A DNA stretch of 64,000 nucleotides from Oxalobacteraceae bacterium (GCA_013284265.1 JABTBR010000020.1:49047-113046), one strand, 5' to 3'. Positions 8,579 to 16,723 are shown, counted from the stretch's first letter. Notes: generated by a model not told the origin, from the sequence alone. Program-made: numbers and translations.

Positions 8579-9481
8579 TCAGCCGCGAGGATGATGTTGC
8601 GCATGCAATTGCTTCAGGCGCTCCCGTGCTACGTGGGTGTAAATTTGTGTTGTAGAAATGTCAGAGTGACCCAGTAACAGTTGCACAACACGCAAGTCGG
8701 CACCGTGATTGAGCAAATGGGTGGCAAAGGCATGGCGCAAGGTGTGCGGCGACAGCGGCGCCGTGATGTCCGCCTTCTGCGCATGTTTTTTTATCAACAC
8801 CCAGAACATCTGGCGCGTCATCGCCCCGCCGCGCCGCGTCACGAACAGGGCGTCGGCCACCTGCCCGTCCAGGATGATGCCGCGCGCCTCGGCCAGATAG
8901 CGCTCCAGCCACAGCCGCGCCTGCGCCCCGAAGGGCACCAGCCGCGTCTTGGCACCCTTGCCGGTGATGCGCAGCACCCCGTCGTTCAGGCTCAGCTCCA
9001 GCGTCTTCAAGTCCACCAGCTCGGACACCCGCAGCCCGCTGGCATACATCAGCTCCAGCATGGTGCGCTCGCGCAGGCCCAGCGGCGTGTCGACGTCGGG
9101 TGCGGCCAGCAAGGCCTCGACCTGGGCTTCGCTCAGGGTATGCACCATGCGCAAGCCCTGGCGCGCCGAGGCCAGCTTCAGGCAGGGATCTTCCGTGATC
9201 TGCTGCTGGCGCAGCGCCTGCTGATAAAAGCGCTTGAGCACCGACAGGCGCCGGTTCGAGGAGCTGGCCTTGGTTTCCTCGTGGCGGGCGGCGAAATAGG
9301 CGTTGATGTCGGCCGCGCCCACCGCCAGCAGGCCGGGCTGGTCCGGGCGCCGCACTTCCAGCCAGCGCGCGAACAGGCGCATGTCGCGCCGGTAGGCTTC
9401 CAGGGTATTTTTCGACAAGCCGTCTTCCAGCCACAGGTTGTCGCAAAAGCCATCGATCAGAGCAAGGTTGCTTGTTGCCAT
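8579..9481 (-). CDS. xerD: Site-specific tyrosine recombinase XerD
   Basis: This 300-residue protein is the usual XerD length. It has the N-terminal SAM-like core-binding domain (about 8-90) and the C-terminal catalytic domain. The tyrosine recombinase residues are all visible: Arg151 in ASGLRVSEL, Lys175, His246-x-x-Arg249 in PHTLRHAFATHLL, His272 in LLGHSDISTT and nucleophile Tyr281. With XerC it resolves chromosome dimers at dif during division. Its start lies inside the end of the methyltransferase gene (25-bp overlap), so the two are co-transcribed. XerC is a paralogue alternative, but the LLGH-SDISTTQIYTHV stretch and the short C-terminus fit XerD better. Confidence 0.93.
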   Translation of the reverse strand: MATSNLALIDGFCDNLWLEDGLSKNTLEAYRRDMRLFARWLEVRRPDQPGLLAVGAADINAYFAARHEETKASSSNRRLSVLKRFYQQALRQQQITEDPCLKLASARQGLRMVHTLSEAQVEALLAAPDVDTPLGLRERTMLELMYASGLRVSELVDLKTLELSLNDGVLRITGKGAKTRLVPFGAQARLWLERYLAEARGIILDGQVADALFVTRRGGAMTRQMFWVLIKKHAQKADITAPLSPHTLRHAFATHLLNHGADLRVVQLLLGHSDISTTQIYTHVARERLKQLHAQHHPRG

Positions 9482-9981
9482 GCGTATTCGCTCGCCCCTT
9501 CATGCGCCAGCAGCCAGCGCTTCACGCCCAGCAGGAAACCGTTCTGGTCGTCGCTGCGGGCAAAGCCGCCCAGTCCGCTGGCCGAGGTCACGCGGTGGCA
9601 GGGGATCACCAGCGGGAACCAGTTGGCGCCGCAAGCCTGGCCCACCGCGCGCGGCGCCGAGCCGATGTGGCGCGCCACCTCGCCATAGGTGCGCACGCTG
9701 CCGCGCGGAATGCTGCTGATCGTGTCCCAGACCTTGTGCTGGAAGGGGCTGCCGGCGCGCGCCAGCGGCAGCTCGAACACGAAGTCGGGATCGGCGCAAT
9801 AGCGCAGCACCTGGGCCGCCGCCAGCTCGGCCACCGGGTCTTGCGCGGACTTCTCGTCGAAGTGGGGCGCCAGGTAATACAGCTCGGTCACCAGGCCGCC
9901 GGCCGTGCGGATACCGAACTTGCCGAAGGGGACGGCAAGAATGGCCGAGAAGAGTTCGCTACCTTGTTGTTGTTTGTTCAT
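9457..9981 (-). CDS. ogt: Methylated-DNA--[protein]-cysteine S-methyltransferase
   Basis: This 174-residue suicide repair protein transfers alkyl groups from O6-alkylguanine or O4-alkylthymine in DNA to its own cysteine. The acceptor is Cys128 in the IPCHRV motif, preceded by the helix-turn-helix segment SSIPRGSVRTYGEVARHIG and the Asn/Arg finger region (RAVGQACGANWFPLVIP). The N-terminal domain is short and degenerate, as in Ogt/MGMT. It overlaps xerD by 25 bp. Its start ATG at 9981 is followed by a Lys/Gln-rich leader. No Ada-type regulatory domain is fused, so this is the constitutive type. Confidence 0.9.
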   Translation of the reverse strand: MNKQQQGSELFSAILAVPFGKFGIRTAGGLVTELYYLAPHFDEKSAQDPVAELAAAQVLRYCADPDFVFELPLARAGSPFQHKVWDTISSIPRGSVRTYGEVARHIGSAPRAVGQACGANWFPLVIPCHRVTSASGLGGFARSDDQNGFLLGVKRWLLAHEGASEYAWQQATLL

Positions 9982-10047
9982 CGTTGTCAGGCTGATTTTG
10001 TCGCGTACAGACTACACCCTGGGCCGCCGGAATCAAAGCGCGGCACG

Positions 10048-10074
10048 AAAAAAAAGCGCACCCGAAGGTGCGCT
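10048..10074 (-). terminator. Strong intrinsic terminator, minus strand
   Basis: On the minus strand, AGCGCACC-TTCG-GGTGCGCT is a perfect 8-bp stem capped by a stabilising TTCG tetraloop and followed directly by eight T. It ends whatever is transcribed leftward through 10075-10540 and insulates the ogt-xerD operon. Confidence 0.85.
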
Positions 10075-10481
10075 CTGAATACTGCTTCACGTTCCCGGTC
10101 GTTTGGTTCGCTCCGTGGCACGCTTGTGGCGGCCTTCGGCGCTGATACCAACAACATTCTGTAAAACGTGTGTCTCCTCGATATATGGCCGGCTTTGAAG
10201 CCGTTGTTATACACACTCCCCACCAACTTAACCGCGTGTCCTTTGCTACCCAGCGCTATATCGTTATGAGATATATCCCTGACAGCGACGCCATCATAAC
10301 GTATCTGAATACCCTGTCCACCATTTTTTCCCGCAGTGTTGTGAGCCGTCACATACCCAATATTTAAGTTGACTTGCACCCGGTAAGTTGTGGTAGGCCG
10401 GTCAAGTGTCTTGTCCAAATATCCAGATTGCCCAGCCCCCTTCCCCCTATGAAACGATGGGTATTTCCCCCAATTCCACAC
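10075..10481 (-). other. AT-richer region with no convincing gene, upstream of a terminator
   Basis: Between the ogt start and dctQ there are about 570 bp without a supported gene. Base composition here is clearly lower in GC than in the neighbours. One minus-strand frame stays open from 10481 through the terminator to 9987 but has no ribosome binding site, and its last part reads the terminator itself; its middle (10190-10375) looks vaguely protein-like (YVTAHNTAGKNGG...). The terminator at 10048 implies a leftward transcript, so this may be a decayed gene remnant or a non-coding RNA. Confidence 0.4.
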
Positions 10482-10525
10482 CGCGGATAAAAATTATATT
10501 TTATGATTGCACTAGTTTATCCGCG
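10482..10525. promoter_or_regulatory. Inverted repeat upstream of the TRAP operon (candidate operator)
   Basis: CGCGGATAAA at 10482-10491 and its exact complement TTTATCCGCG at 10516-10525 form a perfect 10-bp inverted repeat with a 24-bp AT-rich centre, ending 24 nt before the dctQ start codon. Half-sites three helical turns apart suit a dimeric or tetrameric activator or repressor. The half-site resembles the palindrome between dctP and the kinase gene. Confidence 0.5.
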
Positions 10526-10549
10526 TCAATAAAAAATAGAGGTAATACC

Positions 10550-11206
10550 ATGTTAATGAAATTACTCGATCATCTGGAGGAGTGGCTGATCACCCTGTTG
10601 ATGGGCGGGGCCACCCTGATCATCTTCCTGTCGGTGGTGCACCGCTACGGCACCGGCCTGGCGATTCCCTATGTGCAGGATTACCTGCTGTCGCTGCACT
10701 TCGAATGGGCCCAGGAACTGGCCATCATCATGTTCGTCTGGATGGCCAAATTCGGCGCCGCCTATGGCGTGCGCATGGGCGTGCACGTCGGCGTCGACGT
10801 ACTGGTGCGGCGCCTGCCGGACGCCTGGCGCCGCCGCGCCACCCTGGTGGCGCTGGCCTGCGGCATGCTGTTTACCGGCATCATCGGCTCGCTCGGCCTG
10901 CGCTTCATCTGGGGCAACGGCATGCATTACGCCCTGTTCACCCTGCTGGGCATGGACCCGGGCGACGCGCCCCAGGGCCCGACCACGCCGGACCTGGAAT
11001 GGCCCACCTGGGTCATCTACTCGGTCGTGCCCATGGGTTCCTACCTGATGTGCTTCCGCTTCATCCAGGTCACCATCACCTATCTGCGCACCGGCGACAT
11101 GCCGCACCACAACGAAGCCCATGTCGACGGGCTCGACGACGATGACGACGATCTGTTCGCCGCGGCGGCACCGGCCACCCCGGCCACCCCTGGAGGTGTG
11201 CGATGA
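10550..11206 (+). CDS. dctQ: TRAP transporter small permease (DctQ type)
   Basis: This 218-residue inner-membrane protein has four hydrophobic segments (about 14-36, 58-78, 98-120 and 158-178) typical of the small TRAP subunit, which joins the large permease and docks the periplasmic binding protein. The motif EWAQELAIIMFVWMAKFGAAYGVR is characteristic of DctQ. Its C-terminus is a long Asp-rich cytoplasmic tail (DGLDDDDDDLF). The start at 10550 is fixed by AGAGG seven nt upstream. The stop overlaps the dctM start by 4 nt (ATGA), so translation is coupled. Confidence 0.9.
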   Translation: MLMKLLDHLEEWLITLLMGGATLIIFLSVVHRYGTGLAIPYVQDYLLSLHFEWAQELAIIMFVWMAKFGAAYGVRMGVHVGVDVLVRRLPDAWRRRATLVALACGMLFTGIIGSLGLRFIWGNGMHYALFTLLGMDPGDAPQGPTTPDLEWPTWVIYSVVPMGSYLMCFRFIQVTITYLRTGDMPHHNEAHVDGLDDDDDDLFAAAAPATPATPGGVR

Positions 11207-12594
11207 GCGGCGCGACGGCAATCGACGAGGGCGCACCCTGGTCCAGGAAAAAGGCCGGCACCTGGCTGGCCGCCATCGCCGCGATCCTGCTGGCCGTCTG
11301 CTTCATCGGCGGCAAGGTCGGCATCGTGTTCGCCCTGCTGATGCTGCTGATGCTGACCGGCATTCCCGTCTCGATCGCGCTGGGCCTGACGGTGCTGATG
11401 TTCATGTACCTGCTGACCCATGTGCCGGTCGAGGCGGTGGCCTTGAAACTGTTTTCCGGCATCGAAAAATTCGAGATCATGGCGATCCCGCTGTTCATCC
11501 TGGCCGGTAACTTCCTGACCCACGGCGGCGTGGCCAAGCGCATGATCGCCTTCGCCACCAGCCTGATCGGCCACTGGCACGGCGGCCTGGCGCTGGCCGG
11601 CATCATCGCCTGCGCCATGTTCGCGCTGGTGTGCGGCTCCAGCGTGGCCACGGTGGTGGCGATCGGCTCGATCATCCTGCCGGCCATGGTCAAGCAGGGA
11701 TATCCGAAACGCTTCGGCGCCGGCGTCATCATCACCGCCGGCTCGCTCGGCATCCTGATGCTGCCCTCGATTCCCAAGGTGATCTACGCCATTTCCACCA
11801 ACACCTCGATCGGCGCCCTGTTCCTGGCCGGCCTGTTCCCCGGCATCCTGCTGACCGTGATGCTGTGCGCCACCACCTGGGTCCTGGCCAAGAAGAACGG
11901 CTATCCGCGCATGCGCAAAGCCACTTGGGGCCAGCGCTGGAAAGCCTTCCGCGCCAGCGTCTGGGGCCTGATGCTGGTGGTGATCATCATCGGCGGCATC
12001 ACCAAGGGCATCTTCACCCCGACCGAGGCGGCCGCCATGAGCGCCGTGTACGCCTTCTTCATCTCGGTGTTCGTCTACAAGGATATGCCGCTGAGCAAAA
12101 CGCCGGAAGTGCTGAAGAAATCGGCCAGCCTCAGCGCGATGCTGCTCTACATCATCACCAACGCCGTGCTGTTCTCCTTCCTGATGGCGCACGAGAACAT
12201 TCCGCAGGCGATGGCCGACTGGATACTGGCCAAGGACCTGGGCCAGGCCGGCTTCCTGTTCTTCACCAATATCTTGCTGCTGCTGGCGGGAAATGTGATG
12301 GAGCCCTCGTCGATCATCCTGGTGATGGCGCCGATTCTGCATCCGGCCGCGATCCGCCTGGGCATCGACGCGGTGCATTTCGGCATCATGATCGACGCGA
12401 ATATGGAAGTGGGCCTGTGCCATCCGCCGGTCGGCCTGAACCTGTACGTGGCCAGCGGCATTTCGAAGATGAGCATCTCCGAGCTGACCGTGGCGGTCAT
12501 GCCCTGGCTGCTGACGATGCTGGTGTTTTTGGTGATTGTCACCTACTGGCCGGGATTGTCGCTATGGCTGCCGAAGGCGATGGGCTTGATGTAA
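11203..12594 (+). CDS. dctM: TRAP transporter large permease (DctM type)
   Basis: At 463 residues this is the ion-coupled transport subunit of a TRAP system. It has about twelve hydrophobic segments and the family signatures FILAGNFLTHGGVAKRMI, the GSSVATVVAIGSI loop, LGILMLPSIPKVIYA and the C-terminal EVGLCHPPVGLNLYV. It works with DctQ and the periplasmic DctP to take up C4-dicarboxylates or similar acids with Na+. The N-terminus is about 25 residues longer than the usual family start. The gene overlaps dctQ by 4 nt. It is convergent with dctP; a palindromic repeat and a bidirectional terminator separate them. Confidence 0.93.
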   Translation: MSGATAIDEGAPWSRKKAGTWLAAIAAILLAVCFIGGKVGIVFALLMLLMLTGIPVSIALGLTVLMFMYLLTHVPVEAVALKLFSGIEKFEIMAIPLFILAGNFLTHGGVAKRMIAFATSLIGHWHGGLALAGIIACAMFALVCGSSVATVVAIGSIILPAMVKQGYPKRFGAGVIITAGSLGILMLPSIPKVIYAISTNTSIGALFLAGLFPGILLTVMLCATTWVLAKKNGYPRMRKATWGQRWKAFRASVWGLMLVVIIIGGITKGIFTPTEAAAMSAVYAFFISVFVYKDMPLSKTPEVLKKSASLSAMLLYIITNAVLFSFLMAHENIPQAMADWILAKDLGQAGFLFFTNILLLLAGNVMEPSSIILVMAPILHPAAIRLGIDAVHFGIMIDANMEVGLCHPPVGLNLYVASGISKMSISELTVAVMPWLLTMLVFLVIVTYWPGLSLWLPKAMGLM

Positions 12595-12610
12595 AGGGGC
12601 TGGCGCCTGC

Positions 12611-12749
12611 TTTAAAATCCACGGCAAAGGGGCCGGCGGCAGCTTTTCAAACCCACGGCAAAGAGCCGGGGGCCGGTCCCAACGGGACCGGCGGGGCGCA
12701 GCCCCTCACCGGCCCCTGGGTCAGACCCCAGGGTTACGCCGTGGGTTTA
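12611..12749. repeat. Palindromic intergenic repeat, locus 2 (long form, with partial left copy)
   Basis: A partial left arm (AAAATCCACGGCAAAG) at 12614 precedes a full long-form element from 12649 to 12748. The element shows outer arms ACCCACGGC/GCCGTGGGT and inner hairpins GCCGGTCCC/GGGACCGGC, GGGGC/GCCCC and CTGGGTC/GACCCCAG. It lies in the convergent gap between dctM and dctP. Confidence 0.87.
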
Positions 12750-12768
12750 CCCTCAGGTACGCCGCCGG

Positions 12769-12811
12769 CTCAAAAAAAAGGCAGACCGCAAGGCCTGCCC
12801 TTTTTTTTGAG
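12769..12811. terminator. Bidirectional intrinsic terminator between dctM and dctP
   Basis: CTC-A8-GGCAG ... CTGCC-C-T8-GAG is symmetric: a GC stem (GGCAG/CTGCC) flanked by eight A on one side and eight T on the other. It can therefore end transcripts from both convergent genes. Confidence 0.9.
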
Positions 12812-12820
12812 CCGCCAAAT

Positions 12821-13807
12821 TTACTTGGCCGCTTCCTTATTAATCGCCTGAATCAGATCCTTGCCAATCCGGCCTTCCATCTCCTTCTGCACCGGTAACA
12901 GCACGCGGCGCCAGTCGGCCTGTTCTTTCACGCTCAAGGTATAGATCTCGGTCTTGCCGGCTTTCTTGATCGCTTCCAGCGCCAGGTCGTTATCGCGCTG
13001 GGCGATGGCTTTTTCAAACGTGGTCGCTTCCTTCATCGCCTTGTCCAGGGCGGCGCGGATATCGGCTGGCAGCCCATCCCAGAACTTCTTGTTGACGATG
13101 ACGGCATAGCCCAGGTAACCGTGGTTCGAAATGCTCACATGCTTTTGCACCTCATGCATCTTCTGCGTGTACATATTCGATGGCGGATTCTCGGTGCCGT
13201 CGACCACGCCGGTCTGCAGCGCCTGATACACCTCGGAGAAGGCCAGCACCTGCGGATTGGCCCCCATCGCGCGCATCTGCGCGTCGAGCACCTTGGACGA
13301 CTGGATGCGCATTTTCAGGCCCTTGAAGTCGGCCGGCGAGTGCAGCGGCTTGTTGGCCGACATGACCTTGAAGCCGTTGTCCCAGAACGCCAGGCCGGTG
13401 ATGCCCTTGGGCTCCAGCTTCTTCATCAGGCTCTTGCCGATCTCGCCCTCGGTCACGTTGTACAGCGCGGTCTTGCTCGGGAAAATATATGGCAGGTCGA
13501 AGGCTTCGAATTCCTTCACGCCCAGCGGGCCGAACTTGGCCAGCGACGGCGCCAGCATCTGCACGGCGCCCAGTTGCAGCGCTTCGAGTTCTTCTTTATC
13601 TTTGTACAACTGGCTGTTCGGATAGACCTCGACCTTGACGCGGCCATTGGTGGCCTTCTCGGCCAGCTGCTTGAAACGATCGGCGGCCTGGCCCTTCGGC
13701 GTGTCGGTCGCCACCACGTGGCTGAACTTGATGACAATCGGGCCCTGGGCGGTGGCGTTGAAGCTGGCCGCAGCGCACAGCGCAGCCAATATGGCATTCA
13801 GTTTCAT
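12821..13807 (-). CDS. dctP: TRAP transporter substrate-binding protein (DctP type)
   Basis: This 328-residue periplasmic protein captures the acid substrate for DctQM. It has a signal peptide (residues 1-20, MKLNAILAALCAAASFNATA) and the DctP-family core: IKFSHVVATDTPKGQAADRF, an EVYPNSQLYKD segment, the substrate Arg region MRIQSSKVLDAQMRAMGANP and the VVDGTENPPSNMYTQKMHEVQ hinge. The start at 13807 is set by AGGAGA eight nt upstream; a longer frame to 13879 would bury the signal peptide. Unlike the usual dctPQM order, dctP is on the opposite strand and faces its permease, while it diverges from the sensor kinase gene. Confidence 0.93.
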   Translation of the reverse strand: MKLNAILAALCAAASFNATAQGPIVIKFSHVVATDTPKGQAADRFKQLAEKATNGRVKVEVYPNSQLYKDKEELEALQLGAVQMLAPSLAKFGPLGVKEFEAFDLPYIFPSKTALYNVTEGEIGKSLMKKLEPKGITGLAFWDNGFKVMSANKPLHSPADFKGLKMRIQSSKVLDAQMRAMGANPQVLAFSEVYQALQTGVVDGTENPPSNMYTQKMHEVQKHVSISNHGYLGYAVIVNKKFWDGLPADIRAALDKAMKEATTFEKAIAQRDNDLALEAIKKAGKTEIYTLSVKEQADWRRVLLPVQKEMEGRIGKDLIQAINKEAAK

Positions 13808-13880
13808 AATGTCTCCTGTGGAAATTGCACTATTATGGATATTTTCCAAGATTCTTACCAGATAGTTTGTGTGGCGCAAC

Positions 13881-13894
13881 TGTGGTTAACCACA
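13881..13894. promoter_or_regulatory. Palindrome between dctP and the kinase gene (candidate operator)
   Basis: TGTGGTTAACCACA is a perfect 14-bp palindrome in the 124-bp divergent gap, 74 nt from the dctP start and 38 nt from the kinase start. A further TGTGG at 13870 lies 11 bp away, one helical turn. The position suits an activator site for dctP, for which only a weak -10 (CATAAT) is visible. Confidence 0.55.
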
Positions 13895-13931
13895 ATGGAG
13901 TCTCCCGCTGGATGACTTACCCTGATCGGCC

Positions 13932-15947
13932 ATGATCCCCAAGCCCACTCTCGCGCTCCGTTTGCAGTTCACCAGTCCGGTGCGCTGGCTGCTGCCCGTG
14001 ATGTTGGTGCTGCTATTCCTGGCGATCCTGATCTGGCTACCCTGGCAGGCGCGCCAGATGGAAAGCAATGAGCGCCAGGAACAACTGATCGCCGACACCC
14101 TGTGGGTCGAGCAGACCATCCGCTTCCAGCTGGGCCGCGACGAGGACAGCCTGCGCACGCTGGCGGCCGACATCGGCGCCGCCACGCTGACGCCGGAACA
14201 GCTGCGCGAACGCATGCTGGGCCTGCTCAAGAACGGCCATGAACTGCAGCGCGTGATGTGGCTCGCGCCGGACGGCCGGGTACTGGCCAGCACCGACAGC
14301 GGCACGGCGCAGGCCGAGCTATCGGCCGCCTCGCAAGCCACCTTCGAGCAAACCCGCAAGACCCGCAACGGCAACTACGTCCAGCCCGAAGTCCTCCCCC
14401 ACAAGCCCGCCAACGCAGCGGCCGCCGTGCTGATGGATTACCACCAGCCGCTGTTCCGCGGCAAAGCCTATCTGGGCAGCCTGGTCGCCACCTACCAGGC
14501 CGCCGCCCTGCTCGACGAAATGGTGCCCTGGTGGTTCGCCCAGGACAACCAGGTCTCGCTGGTGGACCGCGACGACCGGGTGCTGGCCCGGCGCGCCGCC
14601 GCCGGTCCCGGCCAGGGCGTCTACACCCACAAGCGCGCACTCGACCTGCCCGGCGCCTCGGTCTGGCTGCTGACCGACAGCGTCAAGAGCGCCCCGCGCC
14701 TGCTACCCAATCTGCTGGTCGGCTCGGTCATCGCCCTGACCCTGGGGCTGCTATGGAGTCTGCTGGCGCTGTGGAAGCACATCTCGCGCCGGCTCGCCGC
14801 CGAGGGCGCGCTGCGCCAGCAGATGTCCTTCCGCACCGCGATGGAAAACTCGCTGGTGACCGGCCTGCGCGCGCGCGACCTCGATGGCCGGGTCACCTAC
14901 GTCAACCCGGCCTTCTGCCAGATCGTCGGCTACCCGCCCGAAGCGGTGGTGGGCAAACTGCCGCCCATGCCCTACTGGGCGCCGGAAGCGATGTCCGAAT
15001 ACCAGGAGCGCTTCGCCAATGTCCTGGCCGGTAACGCCACCCCGCAATTCGAGACCATGTTCCAGCGCCCCAGCGGCGAACGGGTGCAGGTACTGATCTT
15101 CGAGTCGCCGCTGATGGACAAGGATGGCAAGCAGACCGGCTGGATGGGTTCCATCCTCGACATCTCGGACCGTCGCCGGGTCGAAGAACTGAATCGCCAG
15201 CAGCAGGAAAAGCTGCAGGCCAGCGCACGCCTGGCCACCATGGGCGAGATGGCCTCGATGCTGGCGCATGAACTGAACCAGCCGCTGGCCGCCATTTCCA
15301 GCTACGCCACCGGCGCGCTGAATGTGCTCAAGCGCGCCCAGGACAGCGGCGACGCGGTCGACGCGGGCATGCTCAAACCGGCGCTGGAACAGGCCAGCGC
15401 CCAGGCCCAGCGCGCCGGCCAGATCATCCGCAGCGTGCACGAATTCGTCAAGAAAAGCGAACCGGAACGGCGCGCCGTGCCGATGGCATCGCTGGTCGAC
15501 GACATCGGCGCCCTGATCGAACTGCAGGCACGCCAGTGCTACGTCGCCTTCAAGAGCGAGATCCCGCCCGAACTGCCACCGGTGCTGGCCGACCGCGTGA
15601 TGATCGAACAGGTGCTGCTCAACCTGACCCGCAACGGCATCGAAGCGATGGCCCACATCGCCCCGCAGCGCCGCCTGCTGCGGGTGGTGGCCAGCCATGA
15701 CGCCGTGCAGAACCAGATCGTGGTCGACGTCATCGACCAGGGCCACGGGATACCGCAGGAAGTGGCCGAGCGCCTGTTCTCGCCCTTCTTTTCCACCAAG
15801 GCCGAAGGCATGGGCATGGGCCTGAACATCTGCCGCACCGCGATTGAATTCCATGGTGGTACCCTCAACCACAGGGCCAATCCGGCCGGCGGCACCATCT
15901 TTACATTCGTGCTCCCGGCCGCGCCGGTTGCGCCCCAAGGAGACTGA
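13932..15947 (+). CDS. Sensor histidine kinase of the TRAP module (DctB/DctS-like)
   Basis: This 671-residue membrane kinase has an N-terminal membrane helix (about 18-36), a periplasmic sensing region (about 40-255), a second helix (about 258-282), a PAS domain (about 300-412), a HisKA dimerisation domain with phospho-acceptor His446 in LAHELNQPLAAISS, and a HATPase_c domain with the N box NLTRNGIEAM, the G1 box DQGHGIP and the G2 box GMGMGLNICRT. The layout matches DctB/DctS kinases that sense dicarboxylates and switch on TRAP genes. It is followed after 1 nt by its response regulator gene and diverges from dctP, which it probably controls. Confidence 0.9.
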   Translation: MIPKPTLALRLQFTSPVRWLLPVMLVLLFLAILIWLPWQARQMESNERQEQLIADTLWVEQTIRFQLGRDEDSLRTLAADIGAATLTPEQLRERMLGLLKNGHELQRVMWLAPDGRVLASTDSGTAQAELSAASQATFEQTRKTRNGNYVQPEVLPHKPANAAAAVLMDYHQPLFRGKAYLGSLVATYQAAALLDEMVPWWFAQDNQVSLVDRDDRVLARRAAAGPGQGVYTHKRALDLPGASVWLLTDSVKSAPRLLPNLLVGSVIALTLGLLWSLLALWKHISRRLAAEGALRQQMSFRTAMENSLVTGLRARDLDGRVTYVNPAFCQIVGYPPEAVVGKLPPMPYWAPEAMSEYQERFANVLAGNATPQFETMFQRPSGERVQVLIFESPLMDKDGKQTGWMGSILDISDRRRVEELNRQQQEKLQASARLATMGEMASMLAHELNQPLAAISSYATGALNVLKRAQDSGDAVDAGMLKPALEQASAQAQRAGQIIRSVHEFVKKSEPERRAVPMASLVDDIGALIELQARQCYVAFKSEIPPELPPVLADRVMIEQVLLNLTRNGIEAMAHIAPQRRLLRVVASHDAVQNQIVVDVIDQGHGIPQEVAERLFSPFFSTKAEGMGMGLNICRTAIEFHGGTLNHRANPAGGTIFTFVLPAAPVAPQGD

Positions 15948-15948
15948 C

Positions 15949-16536
15949 ATGCTGCATATCGTCGATGATGAAGCCGTGGTGCGCGACGCCCTGTCCTGGC
16001 TGGCCACCTCGCGCGCCATCCCCGCGCGCGCCTACGACAGCGTTGCCCTGTTTTTGGCCTATGTCGATGCCGGCAAATACGACGCCGATGGCGACTGCGT
16101 GCTGCTCGACGTGCGCATGCCCGACATGAACGGCGTGGCCGTGTTCGACCTGCTGGCCGCTCGCGGCCTGGCCCAGCGCCTGCCGGTGATCTTCCTGACC
16201 GGCCATGGCGACGTGCCGATGGCGGTCGACACGCTCAAGCGCGGCGCCTTCGATTTTTTCGAAAAACCGTTCAACGACAATCTGCTGATGGACCGGGTGC
16301 AGGAAGGCCTGGCCGGCTCGCGCCAGGCCAGCGCACTGGCCCAGGTGCACGCGCGCCTGGCCACCTTGTCCACGCGCGAACGCGAAGTGCTCGATCTGAT
16401 TTTGGCGGGGAAGATGAACAAGGTCGTGGCCGACCAGTTGGGCATCAGCATGCGCACGGTCGAAGTGCACCGGGCGCATATTTTCGACAAGATGCAGGTC
16501 AAGACGGCGGTGGAGCTGGCGGGATTGCTGAAGTAA
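15949..16536 (+). CDS. dctR: FixJ/LuxR-type response regulator of the TRAP module (DctR-like)
   Basis: This 195-residue regulator has a receiver domain (1-120) with the acidic pocket DDE (residues 6-8), phospho-acceptor Asp54 in LLDVRMPDMNG, the conserved Thr in FLTGHGDVPMAV and Lys in FFEKPF. The LuxR-type DNA-binding domain (about 135-190) reads LSTREREVLDLILAGKMNKVVADQLG. Its start is preceded by AAGGAG. DctR of Rhodobacter, which regulates a TRAP system, is also of this FixJ type, unlike the sigma-54 activator DctD. Candidate binding sites are the palindrome at 13881 and the inverted repeat at 10482. It is convergent with queG. Confidence 0.9.
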   Translation: MLHIVDDEAVVRDALSWLATSRAIPARAYDSVALFLAYVDAGKYDADGDCVLLDVRMPDMNGVAVFDLLAARGLAQRLPVIFLTGHGDVPMAVDTLKRGAFDFFEKPFNDNLLMDRVQEGLAGSRQASALAQVHARLATLSTREREVLDLILAGKMNKVVADQLGISMRTVEVHRAHIFDKMQVKTAVELAGLLK

Positions 16537-16598
16537 GCTGCGTCGGCGGGCCGCCGGGTTCAGAAGTATGCTGCCCTAGCGGGCCGCCTGCGCTGTTT

Positions 16599-16723
16599 AC
16601 ACCCACGGCAAAGAGCCGGGGTCTGACCCGCCGGGTCAGACCCCAGGGTTACGCCGTGGGTTTTTGCTTGCAGACCCCAGGGTTACGCCGTGGGTTTCGT
16701 TTTAGTGACCCCAGGGTTACGCC
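16599..16723. repeat. Palindromic intergenic repeat, locus 3 (short form with triplicated right arm)
   Basis: A short-form element runs from ACACCCACGGCAAAG (16599) to GCCGTGGGTTTTT (16665), with the inner hairpin GGTCTGACCC/GGGTCAGACC. The right arm then recurs: GACCCC occurs at 16639, 16673 and 16707, exactly 34 bp apart. The third copy is truncated after GGGTTACGCC and runs into the 3' end of queG, whose TAA stop lies in it. Two GCGGGCCGCC motifs precede the element. Confidence 0.87.

Noticed and set aside
9987..10481. Minus-strand frame of 164 codons in the ogt/dctQ gap
   Set aside because: It has no ribosome site, reads through the strong terminator at 10048 and its C-terminal third is the terminator region; at most a remnant.
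12595..12820. Plus-strand frame running on through the dctM/dctP gap
   Set aside because: It is an out-of-frame extension across the repeat and terminator with no start and no coding character.
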